A DNA stretch of 64,000 nt from Janibacter alkaliphilus (GTDB taxonomy: Bacteria > Actinomycetota > Actinomycetes > Actinomycetales > Dermatophilaceae). Positions 37,396 to 45,451 of this stretch are shown here, one piece after another; position 1 is the first letter of the stretch; every line of letters begins with the position of its first letter. The notes under the pieces were generated by a model. It saw nothing but the letters and a program-made list of their open reading frames with translations. It was not told the origin of the DNA and ran no database searches. The translations under genes were made by a program, and so were the position numbers. The stretch spans positions 2,294,001 to 2,358,000 of the forward strand of contig NZ_JACBZX010000001.1 in assembly GCF_013408565.1 (NCBI RefSeq), written 5' to 3'.

Positions 37396-38178
37396 ATGAG
37401 CCAGCCACGAGTCGCCGTCGTCACCGGAGCCGCCCGAGGCATCGGCCGCGGGATCGCCGAGCGTCTGGGTGCCGACGGCCTGCACGTCGTCGTCGCCGAC
37501 CTGCCCGCGATGAGGGACAGCAGCCAGGAGGTCGTCGACGCGATCTCGTCCGCCGGAGGCCAGGCCACCGCCGCCGACGTGGACGTCACCGACGAGGCCT
37601 CGGTCGAGGCGCTGGTCCAGGCCGCGGTCGCCGCCGGCGGGTCGCTGGACGTCTTCGTCGCCAACGCCGGCATCGCCCAGGTGGAGTACCTCGTCGAGTA
37701 CTCCAAGGCCGACTTCGAGAAGATCCTCGACGTCAACGTCACCGGCGTCTTCCTCTGCTACCAGGCCGCCGCCCGGCAGATGATCGCCCAGGGCGGCGGC
37801 GGCAAGATCATCGGCGCCGCCTCGATCGTCGCCTTCCGCCCCTTCGCGCTGCTCTCGCCCTACTCGGCGTCGAAGTGGGCGGTGCGCGGGCTGACCCAGG
37901 GCGCGGCGATGGAGTGGGCGCGGCACGGGATCACCGTCAACGCCTACGGGCCCGGGATCGTCGGCACCGCGATGTGGGACCTCATCGACGAGAAGCTGGC
38001 CGCCGACGAGGGGCTGCAGAAGGGCGAGGCCATCGACAAGTACTCCCAGGAGATCCTGCTGGGCCGCGTCTCGGTGCCCGAGGACGTGGCCAACCTCGTC
38101 TCCTTCCTCGCCGGCCCCGACTCCGACTACGTCACCGGTCAGACGATGCTCGTCGACGGCGGCATGCAGTTCTCCTGA
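37396..38178 (+). CDS. SDR oxidoreductase, acetoin/diacetyl reductase-like
   Basis: This 260-residue classical short-chain dehydrogenase has the cofactor motif TGAARGIGRGIA (about 10-21), NAG at about 94-96, and the catalytic Ser with YSASK. The C-terminal AYGPGIVGTAMWDLID stretch is like that of acetoin (diacetyl) reductases. It likely uses NAD(H). The ATG is preceded by AGGAGA (37386-37391). Together with the following monooxygenase-like gene it forms a unit carrying a putative IclR operator, hinting that it works in the same catabolic process as the GMC operon. Confidence 0.88.
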   Translation: MSQPRVAVVTGAARGIGRGIAERLGADGLHVVVADLPAMRDSSQEVVDAISSAGGQATAADVDVTDEASVEALVQAAVAAGGSLDVFVANAGIAQVEYLVEYSKADFEKILDVNVTGVFLCYQAAARQMIAQGGGGKIIGAASIVAFRPFALLSPYSASKWAVRGLTQGAAMEWARHGITVNAYGPGIVGTAMWDLIDEKLAADEGLQKGEAIDKYSQEILLGRVSVPEDVANLVSFLAGPDSDYVTGQTMLVDGGMQFS

Positions 38179-38243
38179 CCCGACCTCGACCGACCCGCCC
38201 GACCCCAGACCCGTACCGCAGCACCCACCGAAGGAGCCGCAGC

Positions 38244-38573
38244 ATGATCTTCATCGTCGTGAAGTTCCCCGTGAAGCCCGAGGCCGCCGAGCAGTGGCCG
38301 GAGCTCGTCCGGGGCTACACCGAGGCCACCCGCGCCGAGCCGGGCAACAAGTGGTTCGAGTGGTCGCGCAGCCTCGAGGACCCGAACGAGTACGTGCTCG
38401 TCGAGGCGTTCGAGGACGACGCCGCGGAGGCGCACGTGACCTCCGAGCACTTCCGGTGGGCGACCTCCGCCGACGGGCCGATGGTCCAGGCGCTGGCCGC
38501 GACACCACGGATCGTCTCCCGCCAGGTGGAGGGCGACGGCTGGGACGAGATGGGGGAGATGCGGGTCGGCTGA
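38244..38573 (+). CDS. Antibiotic biosynthesis monooxygenase (ABM)-fold protein
   Basis: The 109-residue protein has the dimeric alpha/beta ABM fold pattern (IFIVVKFPVKPEAAEQWPEL, then NKWFEWSRSLEDPNEYVLVE and AHVTSEHFRW). Relatives such as YgiN are quinol monooxygenases; others lack known activity. AAGGAG (38231-38236) precedes the ATG by 7 nt, 65 bp after the SDR stop. It probably shares the SDR transcript. Repeat array B begins just after its stop. Confidence 0.85.
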   Translation: MIFIVVKFPVKPEAAEQWPELVRGYTEATRAEPGNKWFEWSRSLEDPNEYVLVEAFEDDAAEAHVTSEHFRWATSADGPMVQALAATPRIVSRQVEGDGWDEMGEMRVG

Positions 38574-38586
38574 GCGCCACGTCCCC

Positions 38587-38808
38587 ACCTGCGCAACTGC
38601 CCGGGCAATTCACCCCTGACCTGCGCAACTGCTCGGGCAATTTCGCCCCTGACGTGCGCAACTGCCCGGGCAATTTCGCCCCTGACGTGCGCAACTGCCC
38701 GGGCAATTCACCCCTGACGTGCGCAACTGCCCGGGCAATTCACCCCTGACCTGCGCAACTGCCCGGGCAATTCACCCCTGACCTGCGCAACTGCCCGGGC
38801 AGTTGCGC
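38587..38808 (+). repeat. Tandem repeat array B (7 units, 32-33 bp)
   Basis: Palindromic cores start at 38598, 38630 (one mismatch, TGCTCGGGCA), 38663, 38696, 38728, 38760 and 38792. The conserved block is CGCAACTGCCCGGGCAATTC, with the locus-specific spacer ACCCCTGACNTG. The last unit is extended into a perfect 24-bp palindrome (38785-38808). The array occupies the gap between the convergent monooxygenase-like and TetR genes. It is the largest and most regular of the three related arrays. Confidence 0.92.
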
Positions 38809-38858
38809 CTCGGAAGGAGCCGGGTTGGTCGGTCGGGCGGGTCAGGGGGCGGCGGGCG

Positions 38859-39653
38859 TCAGCGGCCCAGGGCCGCGGCGAGCTGGGTCGACCAGGCCCG
38901 CACCACGTGCGTCCGTCGTCGCGAGTCGTCGGTGAGCAGATCGCCCAGGCCGAGGCCGCGAGCCAGGTCGAGGGTGGCCTGCACCAGCGCCCGCTGCTGC
39001 GGGTCGGTGTCGTCGACCCCGAGCGCGGCCACCGCCATCGCGTGCGCCGAGCGGGCGAAGTGCCGTTCCAGCGGCAGCACGGTCTCGCGCAGCGCCGGGT
39101 CGGCGGCGGCCGCCGACCACACCTGCAGCGCCGCCCGGAAGTGCTCGCCGGTGTAGATCTCCACGAGGCGGACCACCACCGCGTGCACCCCGTCGGCGTC
39201 GGGCCGGCCGGCGTCGGTCTCTGTGGTGTCGCTCTCTGCGGGGTGGGTCTCGTCGGCGCCGGTGTCGTTCGTGCCGCTGCTCGTGCCGGCGCCCACGGTC
39301 GCGGTGAGCCGGTCGAGGTCGAGGCGACGCTCCTCGAAGATGTGCTCCAGGCCGGCGACGACGAGCGCCTCCCGGGTGGGGAAGTGGTGCTGCAGCGCCC
39401 CCCGGCTGATCCCGGCCTCGGCCGCGATCACCGCCATCGTCGAGGCCGCCCAGCCGCGCTCGGCGACGCAGCGCACGGTCGCCTCGAGCAGCCGCTGCCG
39501 GGTGACGCGGCTGCGGTCCTGCTTCGGCTCAGCCGCCCCACCGGTCGTCGGGGGCACCGCGGGACCGCCTTGCGATGTCCCCTCATCTCCGGGGGCCTCT
39601 GGGGATCCGGCTGACCCGTCGGCTGTGCCGGCGCTGGTGCCCGTCGGGCTCAC
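38859..39653 (-). CDS. TetR-family regulator
   Basis: The 264-residue protein has a long Gly/Pro/Thr-rich N terminus of about 45 residues. A TetR HTH domain follows (QRLLEATVRCVAERGWAAST, AGISRGALQHHFPTREAL), then an effector domain interrupted by a Thr/Asp/Glu-rich stretch (about 130-155). I chose the GTG at 39653 because it overlaps the enoyl-CoA hydratase stop (GTGA); GTG at 39662 is also possible. It is the last gene of the minus acyl-CoA operon and the obvious candidate to bind the palindrome at 48040-48061 (inference). Effectors of such regulators are often acyl-CoAs. Confidence 0.88.
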   Translation of the reverse strand: MSPTGTSAGTADGSAGSPEAPGDEGTSQGGPAVPPTTGGAAEPKQDRSRVTRQRLLEATVRCVAERGWAASTMAVIAAEAGISRGALQHHFPTREALVVAGLEHIFEERRLDLDRLTATVGAGTSSGTNDTGADETHPAESDTTETDAGRPDADGVHAVVVRLVEIYTGEHFRAALQVWSAAAADPALRETVLPLERHFARSAHAMAVAALGVDDTDPQQRALVQATLDLARGLGLGDLLTDDSRRRTHVVRAWSTQLAAALGR

Positions 39654-40432
39654 CGCGCCCACCGCGGCGGGCGGCGCTCGAGGAAGGCGGTCATCCCTTC
39701 GCGGGCCTCGTCGCTCGAGAAGAGTCGCGAGGACTGCTCGGCCACCCGGTCCCGGTGGGTGTCCAGGTGGTCCACCAGCTCGTGGTTGAGCATCGTCTTG
39801 GTCTCCCGCAGCCCCTGGGGGGACGCGCCGGCGAATGCCTCGGTCAGCGCGGCGACCTCGTCGGCGACCTGCTGCTCGCTCTCGGCGGCCACCGTGACCA
39901 GGCCGCAGTTCCGCGCCTGCGCCGGGTCGAGGCGTTCCGCGGTGAGCAGGTAGCGGGAGGCCTCACGGGAGCCGATCCGGGGCAGCACGGTCAGCGAGAT
40001 CACCGACGCCGCCAGGCCGAGGCGCACCTCGGTGAGCGCGAAGCTCGACGACGGCCCCGCCACGACGAGGTCGCAGGCAGCGACCAGGCCCATCCCGCCG
40101 GCCACGACGTGACCGTCGATCCGGCCGACCACCGGCTTGGGGTGGACGACGATCGCCCGCAGCAGATCGACGAGCTGGTCCGCCCGGGCGCGCGCCGGGT
40201 CACCGCCCTCGCCGCCGGTGGCCTCGCTGAGGTCGGCGCCGGCGCAGAACGTGCCGCCGGTGTGGGTGAGCACGACGCAGCGCACCGCGTCGTCCTCGGC
40301 CGCGGCCTGCAGCCCGGCGTGCAGCTCGCGCACCAGCTGGTCGGACAGGGCGTTGCGGTTGTGCGGGCTGTCCAGGGTGAGCACCGCCACCTGGCCGTCG
40401 ACCGCTGACCGCACCCGTGGGTCGCTGCTCAT
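39650..40432 (-). CDS. Enoyl-CoA hydratase/isomerase-family protein
   Basis: This 260-residue crotonase-fold protein has the oxyanion-hole segments GGTFCAGADLSEA (about 59-71) and VVAGGMGLVAACDLV (about 109-123). In the liu and atu pathways the corresponding enzymes hydrate 3-methylglutaconyl-CoA (LiuC) or isohexenylglutaconyl-CoA (AtuE), the products of the biotin-dependent carboxylase. Adjacency to such a carboxylase here supports that role by context. The ATG overlaps the stop of the carboxylase alpha gene (ATGA). Confidence 0.88.
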   Translation of the reverse strand: MSSDPRVRSAVDGQVAVLTLDSPHNRNALSDQLVRELHAGLQAAAEDDAVRCVVLTHTGGTFCAGADLSEATGGEGGDPARARADQLVDLLRAIVVHPKPVVGRIDGHVVAGGMGLVAACDLVVAGPSSSFALTEVRLGLAASVISLTVLPRIGSREASRYLLTAERLDPAQARNCGLVTVAAESEQQVADEVAALTEAFAGASPQGLRETKTMLNHELVDHLDTHRDRVAEQSSRLFSSDEAREGMTAFLERRPPRWAR

Positions 40433-42648
40433 GCCGGCTCGTCCTCCTGCTGCTCGTCGGTCTGCTGGTCGGTCTGCTCGTCGATGACGACGAGGGTGGC
40501 TCCCTGGTCCACGGTCTCGCCCGCGGCCGCGGAGAGCGCCTCGACCCTACCGGCGACGGTCGCGCTGACCGTGTGCTCCATCTTCATCGCCTCCAGGGTG
40601 AGCAGCGGCTGCCCGGCCACGACGTCGTCGCCGAGGGCGACGTGCACGGCGGCGACCGTGCCCGGCATCGGGGCGACCAGGGCCCCGGCCGGCGCCAGCC
40701 GAGACGGGTCGACGAAGCGGGGCACCTCGGCCAGCGTGCACGAGCCCTCGGCGCCGGTGACCGCGACCCGGGCGTGCGTGCTGCCGTCGGCCGAGGTGGC
40801 CCCGGCCAGCGGGTGCACCTGCAGCCGTCGTTGCACCCCGTCGACCTCGAGCATGACGAGCCCCGGCTCGGCCCGGACCAGCCGGGGGAGCGCTGCCGAG
40901 GCGCCCGTGCCCAACGTGGCCTCGGCCGTCTGCGTGCCGTCGACACTCTCGGTGCCCTGGGCACCCTCGTCATCGACCCGTGGCACCAGCACCCAGTCGT
41001 CCCGCTCCTGCCGGTAGGTCACTTCCAGCTCGCGCTCACCGATCCGGTAGCGCCGCCGCTGCGGCAGCGCGACGACGTTGCGGAAGCCGGTGCGCACCCC
41101 CGGCACCGGGGTCCGTCCGGCCTGGGCGGTGCGGGCGGCGTCGGCGGCCGCGGCGACCGCCGCGAGCCACGGGTCCAGCCCGGTGCCCCGAGTCAGCTCC
41201 GCCGGCGGGTTCCGGTCGTAGAAGCCGGTGTCGGCGGTCCCGGCCACCACCTCGGGGTGGGTCAGCGTGGCCACGAGCAGGTCCTGGTTCGTCGTCACCC
41301 CGTGCACCCTCGCCCGGCGCACCGCGGCGGCCAGCTCACGGACCGCCTCGGCGCGGGTCGGGGCGCGGGAGACCACCTTCGCCAGCATCGCGTCGTAGCG
41401 GGTGCCGACCACCGACCCGGTCTCCACACCGGAGTCCAGCCGGATCCCGTGCTCGGGCGGGACGGTGAAGCGGGTGTCGACGCCGGGGATGTCGACGAGC
41501 TCCAACGTCCCGGTCTGCGGGCGCCAGTCGTCCAGCGGGTCCTCGGCGTAGATCCGGGCCTCGACCGACCACCCGGTGGCGACCGGCTCGGGACCGGTGA
41601 GCCGCTCGCCCTGAGCCATCGCCAGCTGCAGGGCGACGAGGTCGGTGCCGGTGACGCACTCGGTGACCGGGTGCTCCACCTGCAGCCGGGTGTTCATCTC
41701 GAGGAAGGAGAAGTCCCCGTCCTCGGTGGCCAGCAGCTCGACGGTCCCGGCGCCGACGTAACCGACCGCGGCGGCCGCGGTACGGGCCGCGGCAAGGATC
41801 CGCTCGCGCATGTCTCCGCCGACCCGGGTCACCAGGGGGGACGGCGCCTCCTCGACGACCTTCTGGTGGCGGCGCTGCAGCGAGCACTCCCGCTCGCCGA
41901 GCGCCCACACCGTGCCGTGCTGGTCGGCCATGACCTGCACCTCGACGTGGTGGCCGGTCTCCAGGTAGCGCTCGCAGAAGACGGCCAGGTCGCCGAAGGC
42001 GGAGGCGGCCTCGCGGGAGGCCGAGGCGATCGCCTCGGGCAGGTCGGCCAGGGCGCGCACGATCCGCATGCCGCGCCCGCCGCCACCGGCGGAGGCCTTG
42101 ACGAGCACCGGCAGCTGGCTCTCCTCGACGTGCTCCGGGTCGAGCCGGTCGAGCACCGGCACCCCGGCGGCGCGCATCGCCTCCTTCGAGGCGATCTTGC
42201 TGCCCATCACCTCGATCGCCTCCGGCGGCGGGCCGATCCAGGTCAGCCCGGCGGCGACCACCTCGCGGGCGAAGCCGGCGTCCTCGGAGAGGAAGCCGTA
42301 GCCGGGGTGGATCGCGTCCGCCCCGGCCCGGCGGGCGGCGGCGACGATCAGGTCCCCGCGCAGGTAGGTCTCGGCCGGTGCCTCGCCGGGCAGCCGCACC
42401 GCGGCGTCGGCCTCGGCGACGTGCGGGTCGTCGGCGTCGGCGTCGGAGAAGACGGCCACGGTGCCGAGGCCGCGGCGGGCGCAGGTGGCGATGACCCGGC
42501 GGGCGATCTCGCCGCGGTTGGCGACGAGCACGGTGCGCACGGGCCGCCCTGGGCCGAGATCGCGGGCGGTGGTGGCGCCGGGGGTGCGCCCGGCGTCGTG
42601 AGCAGTGTCCGGGGTGCTGTCAAGGGAGTCGGTCACGATCGGCCTCAC
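40429..42648 (-). CDS. Acyl-CoA carboxylase alpha subunit (biotin carboxylase + biotin carrier)
   Basis: The 739-residue protein joins an ATP-grasp biotin carboxylase (VLVANRGEIARRVIATCARR; KASAGGGGRGMRIV; EMNTRLQVEHPVTE) to a C-terminal biotinyl domain with EAMKMEH, biotinylated Lys689. This size and layout match methylcrotonyl-CoA and geranyl-CoA carboxylase alpha subunits. An Ala/Gly/Thr-rich linker lies before the carrier domain. The GTG at 42648 overlaps the beta-subunit stop (GTGA); GTG at 42633 is an alternative. It works with the adjacent beta subunit. Confidence 0.93.
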   Translation of the reverse strand: MRPIVTDSLDSTPDTAHDAGRTPGATTARDLGPGRPVRTVLVANRGEIARRVIATCARRGLGTVAVFSDADADDPHVAEADAAVRLPGEAPAETYLRGDLIVAAARRAGADAIHPGYGFLSEDAGFAREVVAAGLTWIGPPPEAIEVMGSKIASKEAMRAAGVPVLDRLDPEHVEESQLPVLVKASAGGGGRGMRIVRALADLPEAIASASREAASAFGDLAVFCERYLETGHHVEVQVMADQHGTVWALGERECSLQRRHQKVVEEAPSPLVTRVGGDMRERILAAARTAAAAVGYVGAGTVELLATEDGDFSFLEMNTRLQVEHPVTECVTGTDLVALQLAMAQGERLTGPEPVATGWSVEARIYAEDPLDDWRPQTGTLELVDIPGVDTRFTVPPEHGIRLDSGVETGSVVGTRYDAMLAKVVSRAPTRAEAVRELAAAVRRARVHGVTTNQDLLVATLTHPEVVAGTADTGFYDRNPPAELTRGTGLDPWLAAVAAAADAARTAQAGRTPVPGVRTGFRNVVALPQRRRYRIGERELEVTYRQERDDWVLVPRVDDEGAQGTESVDGTQTAEATLGTGASAALPRLVRAEPGLVMLEVDGVQRRLQVHPLAGATSADGSTHARVAVTGAEGSCTLAEVPRFVDPSRLAPAGALVAPMPGTVAAVHVALGDDVVAGQPLLTLEAMKMEHTVSATVAGRVEALSAAAGETVDQGATLVVIDEQTDQQTDEQQEDEPA

Positions 42649-44240
42649 ATGCGGAAGACGCCGAAGCTCGAGGTGCCCTCGACCGGCGCGGAGTGGATGG
42701 CGGACAGCGCCAGCCCGAGCACGTCCCGGGTGTCGCGGGGGTCGATGATCCCGTCGTCGTAGACCATCCCGGAGAGCACCATCGGCATGGCCTCGAGGCT
42801 GATCTGCTGCTCGACGGCGTCCCGGATCATCCGGGCGCCCTCGTCGTCGAACGCCTTGCCCTGGGCCAGCGCGGACGCCTTGGACACCGAGTAGGTGACC
42901 TCGGCCAGCTGCTGCGCGCCCATCACCGAGGAGCGGGCCGAGGGCCAGGCGAAGACGAACCGCGGGTCGAAGGCCCGGCCGCACATGCCGTAGTGCCCGG
43001 CGCCGTAGGAGTTGCCGAGCAGCACCGACAGGTGCGGCACGGTGGAGTTGGAGACGGCGTTGATCATCATCGAGCCGTGCTTGATGATGCCGCCCTGCTC
43101 GTACTCCGCGCCGACCATGTAGCCGGTGGTGTTGTGCAGGAAGATCAGCGGGGTCTCGCTGCGGTTGGCCAGCTCGATGAACTGGGTCGCCTTCTGCGCC
43201 TCCTCGCTGAAGAGCACCCCGCGGGCGTTGGCCAGGATCCCCACCGGGTAGCCGTGCAGCCGCGCCCAGCCGGTGACCAGCGAGCTGCCGTAGAGCGGCT
43301 TCATCTCGTCGAGGTCGCTGTCGTCGACCACCCGGGCGATGACCTCACGGGGGTCGAAGGGGGTCTTGAGGTCCGGCGGCACGATGGAGAGCAGCTCCTC
43401 GGCGGGCAGCCGCGGCGGCAGCACCGGGCCGGGGTCGCGCCCGCCGCGGCGCCAGGCGAGCCGGGCGACGATGCGGCGGCCGATCCGGATCGCGTCCTGC
43501 TCGTCGAGGGCGTAGTGGTCGGCCAGCCCGGACACCTTGGCGTGCATCTCGGCGCCGCCGAGGGACTCGTCGTCGGACTCCTCGCCGGTGGCCGCCTTCA
43601 CCAGCGGCGGCCCGCCGAGGAAGACCTTCGAGCGCTGCTCGATCATCACCACGTGGTCGCTCATCCCGGGCAGGTAGGCCCCGCCCGCGGTGGAGTTGCC
43701 GAAGACCAGCGCGATCGTCGGGATCCCCTCGCGGGAGAGCTGGGTGAGGTTGCGGAAGGTCGCCCCGCCGGGGATGAAGACGTCCTTCTGGGTGGGCAGG
43801 TCGGCGCCGCCGGACTCGACGAGCGAGATCACCGGGAGCCGGTTCTGCCGGGCGATGTCGTGCATCCGCAGCGTCTTGCGCAGCGACCACGGGTTGCTCG
43901 CGCCGCCCTTGACCGTGGGGTCGTTGGCGACGAGCAGGCAGTCCACCCCGCTGACCTGGCCGATGCCGGCGACCACGCTGCCGCCGACGGCGAAGTCGGA
44001 GCCGTAGCCGGCGAGCGTGGCCAGCTCGAGGAAGGGGGCGTCGGCGTCCAGCAGCAGCTCGATCCGCTCGCGGGCGGTGAGCTTGCCGCGGCCGTGGTGG
44101 CGGGCGACCGCCTTCTCCCCGCCCCCGGCGACCGCCCTCGCGGTCTCGGTGGCGATGTCCGCCAGCGAGGCGAGCATCGCCTCGCGGGCGGCGCCGGCCT
44201 CGGCGCTGCCGATCTCCAGCGTGCTGGTCAGGGTCGTCAT
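42645..44240 (-). CDS. Acyl-CoA carboxylase beta subunit (carboxyltransferase)
   Basis: The 531-residue carboxyltransferase has the crotonase-like N and C halves with VESGGADLPTQKDVF, GNSTAGGAYLPGMSDHVVM, FLGGPPLVKAATGE and MCGRAFDPRFVFAWPSARS motifs. The closest family types are methylcrotonyl-CoA (LiuB/MccB) and geranyl-CoA (AtuC) carboxylase beta subunits; sequence inspection alone does not decide between them. The ATG overlaps the stop of the acyl-CoA dehydrogenase (ATGA). Together with the alpha subunit it would carboxylate the gamma-carbon of a 3-methyl-branched enoyl-CoA (inferred). Confidence 0.92.
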   Translation of the reverse strand: MTTLTSTLEIGSAEAGAAREAMLASLADIATETARAVAGGGEKAVARHHGRGKLTARERIELLLDADAPFLELATLAGYGSDFAVGGSVVAGIGQVSGVDCLLVANDPTVKGGASNPWSLRKTLRMHDIARQNRLPVISLVESGGADLPTQKDVFIPGGATFRNLTQLSREGIPTIALVFGNSTAGGAYLPGMSDHVVMIEQRSKVFLGGPPLVKAATGEESDDESLGGAEMHAKVSGLADHYALDEQDAIRIGRRIVARLAWRRGGRDPGPVLPPRLPAEELLSIVPPDLKTPFDPREVIARVVDDSDLDEMKPLYGSSLVTGWARLHGYPVGILANARGVLFSEEAQKATQFIELANRSETPLIFLHNTTGYMVGAEYEQGGIIKHGSMMINAVSNSTVPHLSVLLGNSYGAGHYGMCGRAFDPRFVFAWPSARSSVMGAQQLAEVTYSVSKASALAQGKAFDDEGARMIRDAVEQQISLEAMPMVLSGMVYDDGIIDPRDTRDVLGLALSAIHSAPVEGTSSFGVFRM

Positions 44241-45451
44241 GGCACCAGTCCCATCCGGGCGGCGGCCAGCTGGTCGAGCACCTCGACGGCGCCGCCGCCG
44301 ATGCCGAGGATGCGCACGTCGCGGTACTGCCGTTCGATCTCGCTGCCGCGCATGTAGCCCGCGCCGCCGAAGAGCTGCAGCGCCTCGTGGGCGACGTGCT
44401 CGGCGGCCGCGGTGGCGGTGTTCTTGGCGAAGCAGACCGCCGGGACGAGGTCCTCCAGCGGCTCGCCGCGCTCGTGCCGGTCGACGACCGCGCGGGTGTA
44501 GGTGCGGGCCACCTCGGTGCGGCGGGTCATCTCGACGAGGGTCGCCTGCACCCGCTGCCGGGCGATGAGCGGCTCGCCGAAGGTGGTCCGCTCCCGGCAC
44601 CAGGCGATGGCCAGGTCCAGGCAGCGGCGGGCCTGCCCGCAGGCCTGGGCGGCCATGGCGATCCGCTCGGTGAGGAAGGCGCTGCCGATGAGCGCGAAGC
44701 CGGCGTGCTCCGGGCCGACGAGGTTCTCCGCCGGGACCCGCACCCCGGTGAAGGCGAGCTCGGCGGTGTCCGAGGCGTGCCAGCCGAGCTTGTCCAGGCG
44801 GCGGGTCACCGTCACGCCGGGGGAGGAGGTGTCGATGACCAGCAGCGAGATGCCGAGCGAGCGGGGCCGGTCCTCGCCGCCGGTGCGCACCGCGGTGGTG
44901 AGGAAGTCGGCCCGCACCCCGGAGGTGATGTAGGTCTTCGCGCCGTCGACGACGAGCTCGTCGCCCTCGCGGCGGGCGCGGGTGCGCAGCCGGCCGACGT
45001 CGGAGCCGCCGTCCGGCTCGGTGACCGCGAGCGCCCCGATCTGCTCGCCGGCCAGGGTGGGGGTCACCCAGCGGGCGATCTGGTCGGGGTCGCCGGCGGT
45101 GACGATGTGCGGGCAGGCGATCCCGGCGGTGAAGAGCGAGGCGTAGACGCCGCCGGCGCCGCCGGCCTCGTGGAAGGCCTCGGTGACGGTGACCAGGGCG
45201 CGGGCTCCGCCGCCGCCCCCGCCGGCGTGCTCGGGGAAGGAGGCCCCGATGAGCCCGGCCCGTCCAGCGGTGGCGTGCAGGGCCCGCGGGATGAGCCCGT
45301 CGCGCTCCCAGTCGTCCTGGTGCCCGAGCACCTCGCGCTCGACGAAGGTCGTGGTGCTCGCCCGCAGCGCGACGAGCTCCCCGCTCGCCCACGGGTCGTG
45401 CTCGGGTGCGGCGGTGCCGTCGTGGGGTGCCGGTCCGGTGGCGGGTGTCAC
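44237..45451 (-). CDS. Acyl-CoA dehydrogenase
   Basis: This FAD flavoprotein would introduce the alpha,beta double bond in an acyl-CoA. The 404 residues show the ACAD signatures ALAVTEPDGGSDVG, RLDKLGWHASDTAEL, RQRVQATLVEM and a C-terminal LQLFGGAGYMRGSEIERQYRD. It is not contiguous with an ETF gene here. The GTG at 45451 overlaps the AtuA-family stop (GTGA) with GGAGAG just upstream. Context suggests a branched or isoprenoid substrate (isovaleryl- or citronellyl-CoA-like). A second paralogue is encoded at 48090. Confidence 0.92.
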   Translation of the reverse strand: MTPATGPAPHDGTAAPEHDPWASGELVALRASTTTFVEREVLGHQDDWERDGLIPRALHATAGRAGLIGASFPEHAGGGGGGARALVTVTEAFHEAGGAGGVYASLFTAGIACPHIVTAGDPDQIARWVTPTLAGEQIGALAVTEPDGGSDVGRLRTRARREGDELVVDGAKTYITSGVRADFLTTAVRTGGEDRPRSLGISLLVIDTSSPGVTVTRRLDKLGWHASDTAELAFTGVRVPAENLVGPEHAGFALIGSAFLTERIAMAAQACGQARRCLDLAIAWCRERTTFGEPLIARQRVQATLVEMTRRTEVARTYTRAVVDRHERGEPLEDLVPAVCFAKNTATAAAEHVAHEALQLFGGAGYMRGSEIERQYRDVRILGIGGGAVEVLDQLAAARMGLVP

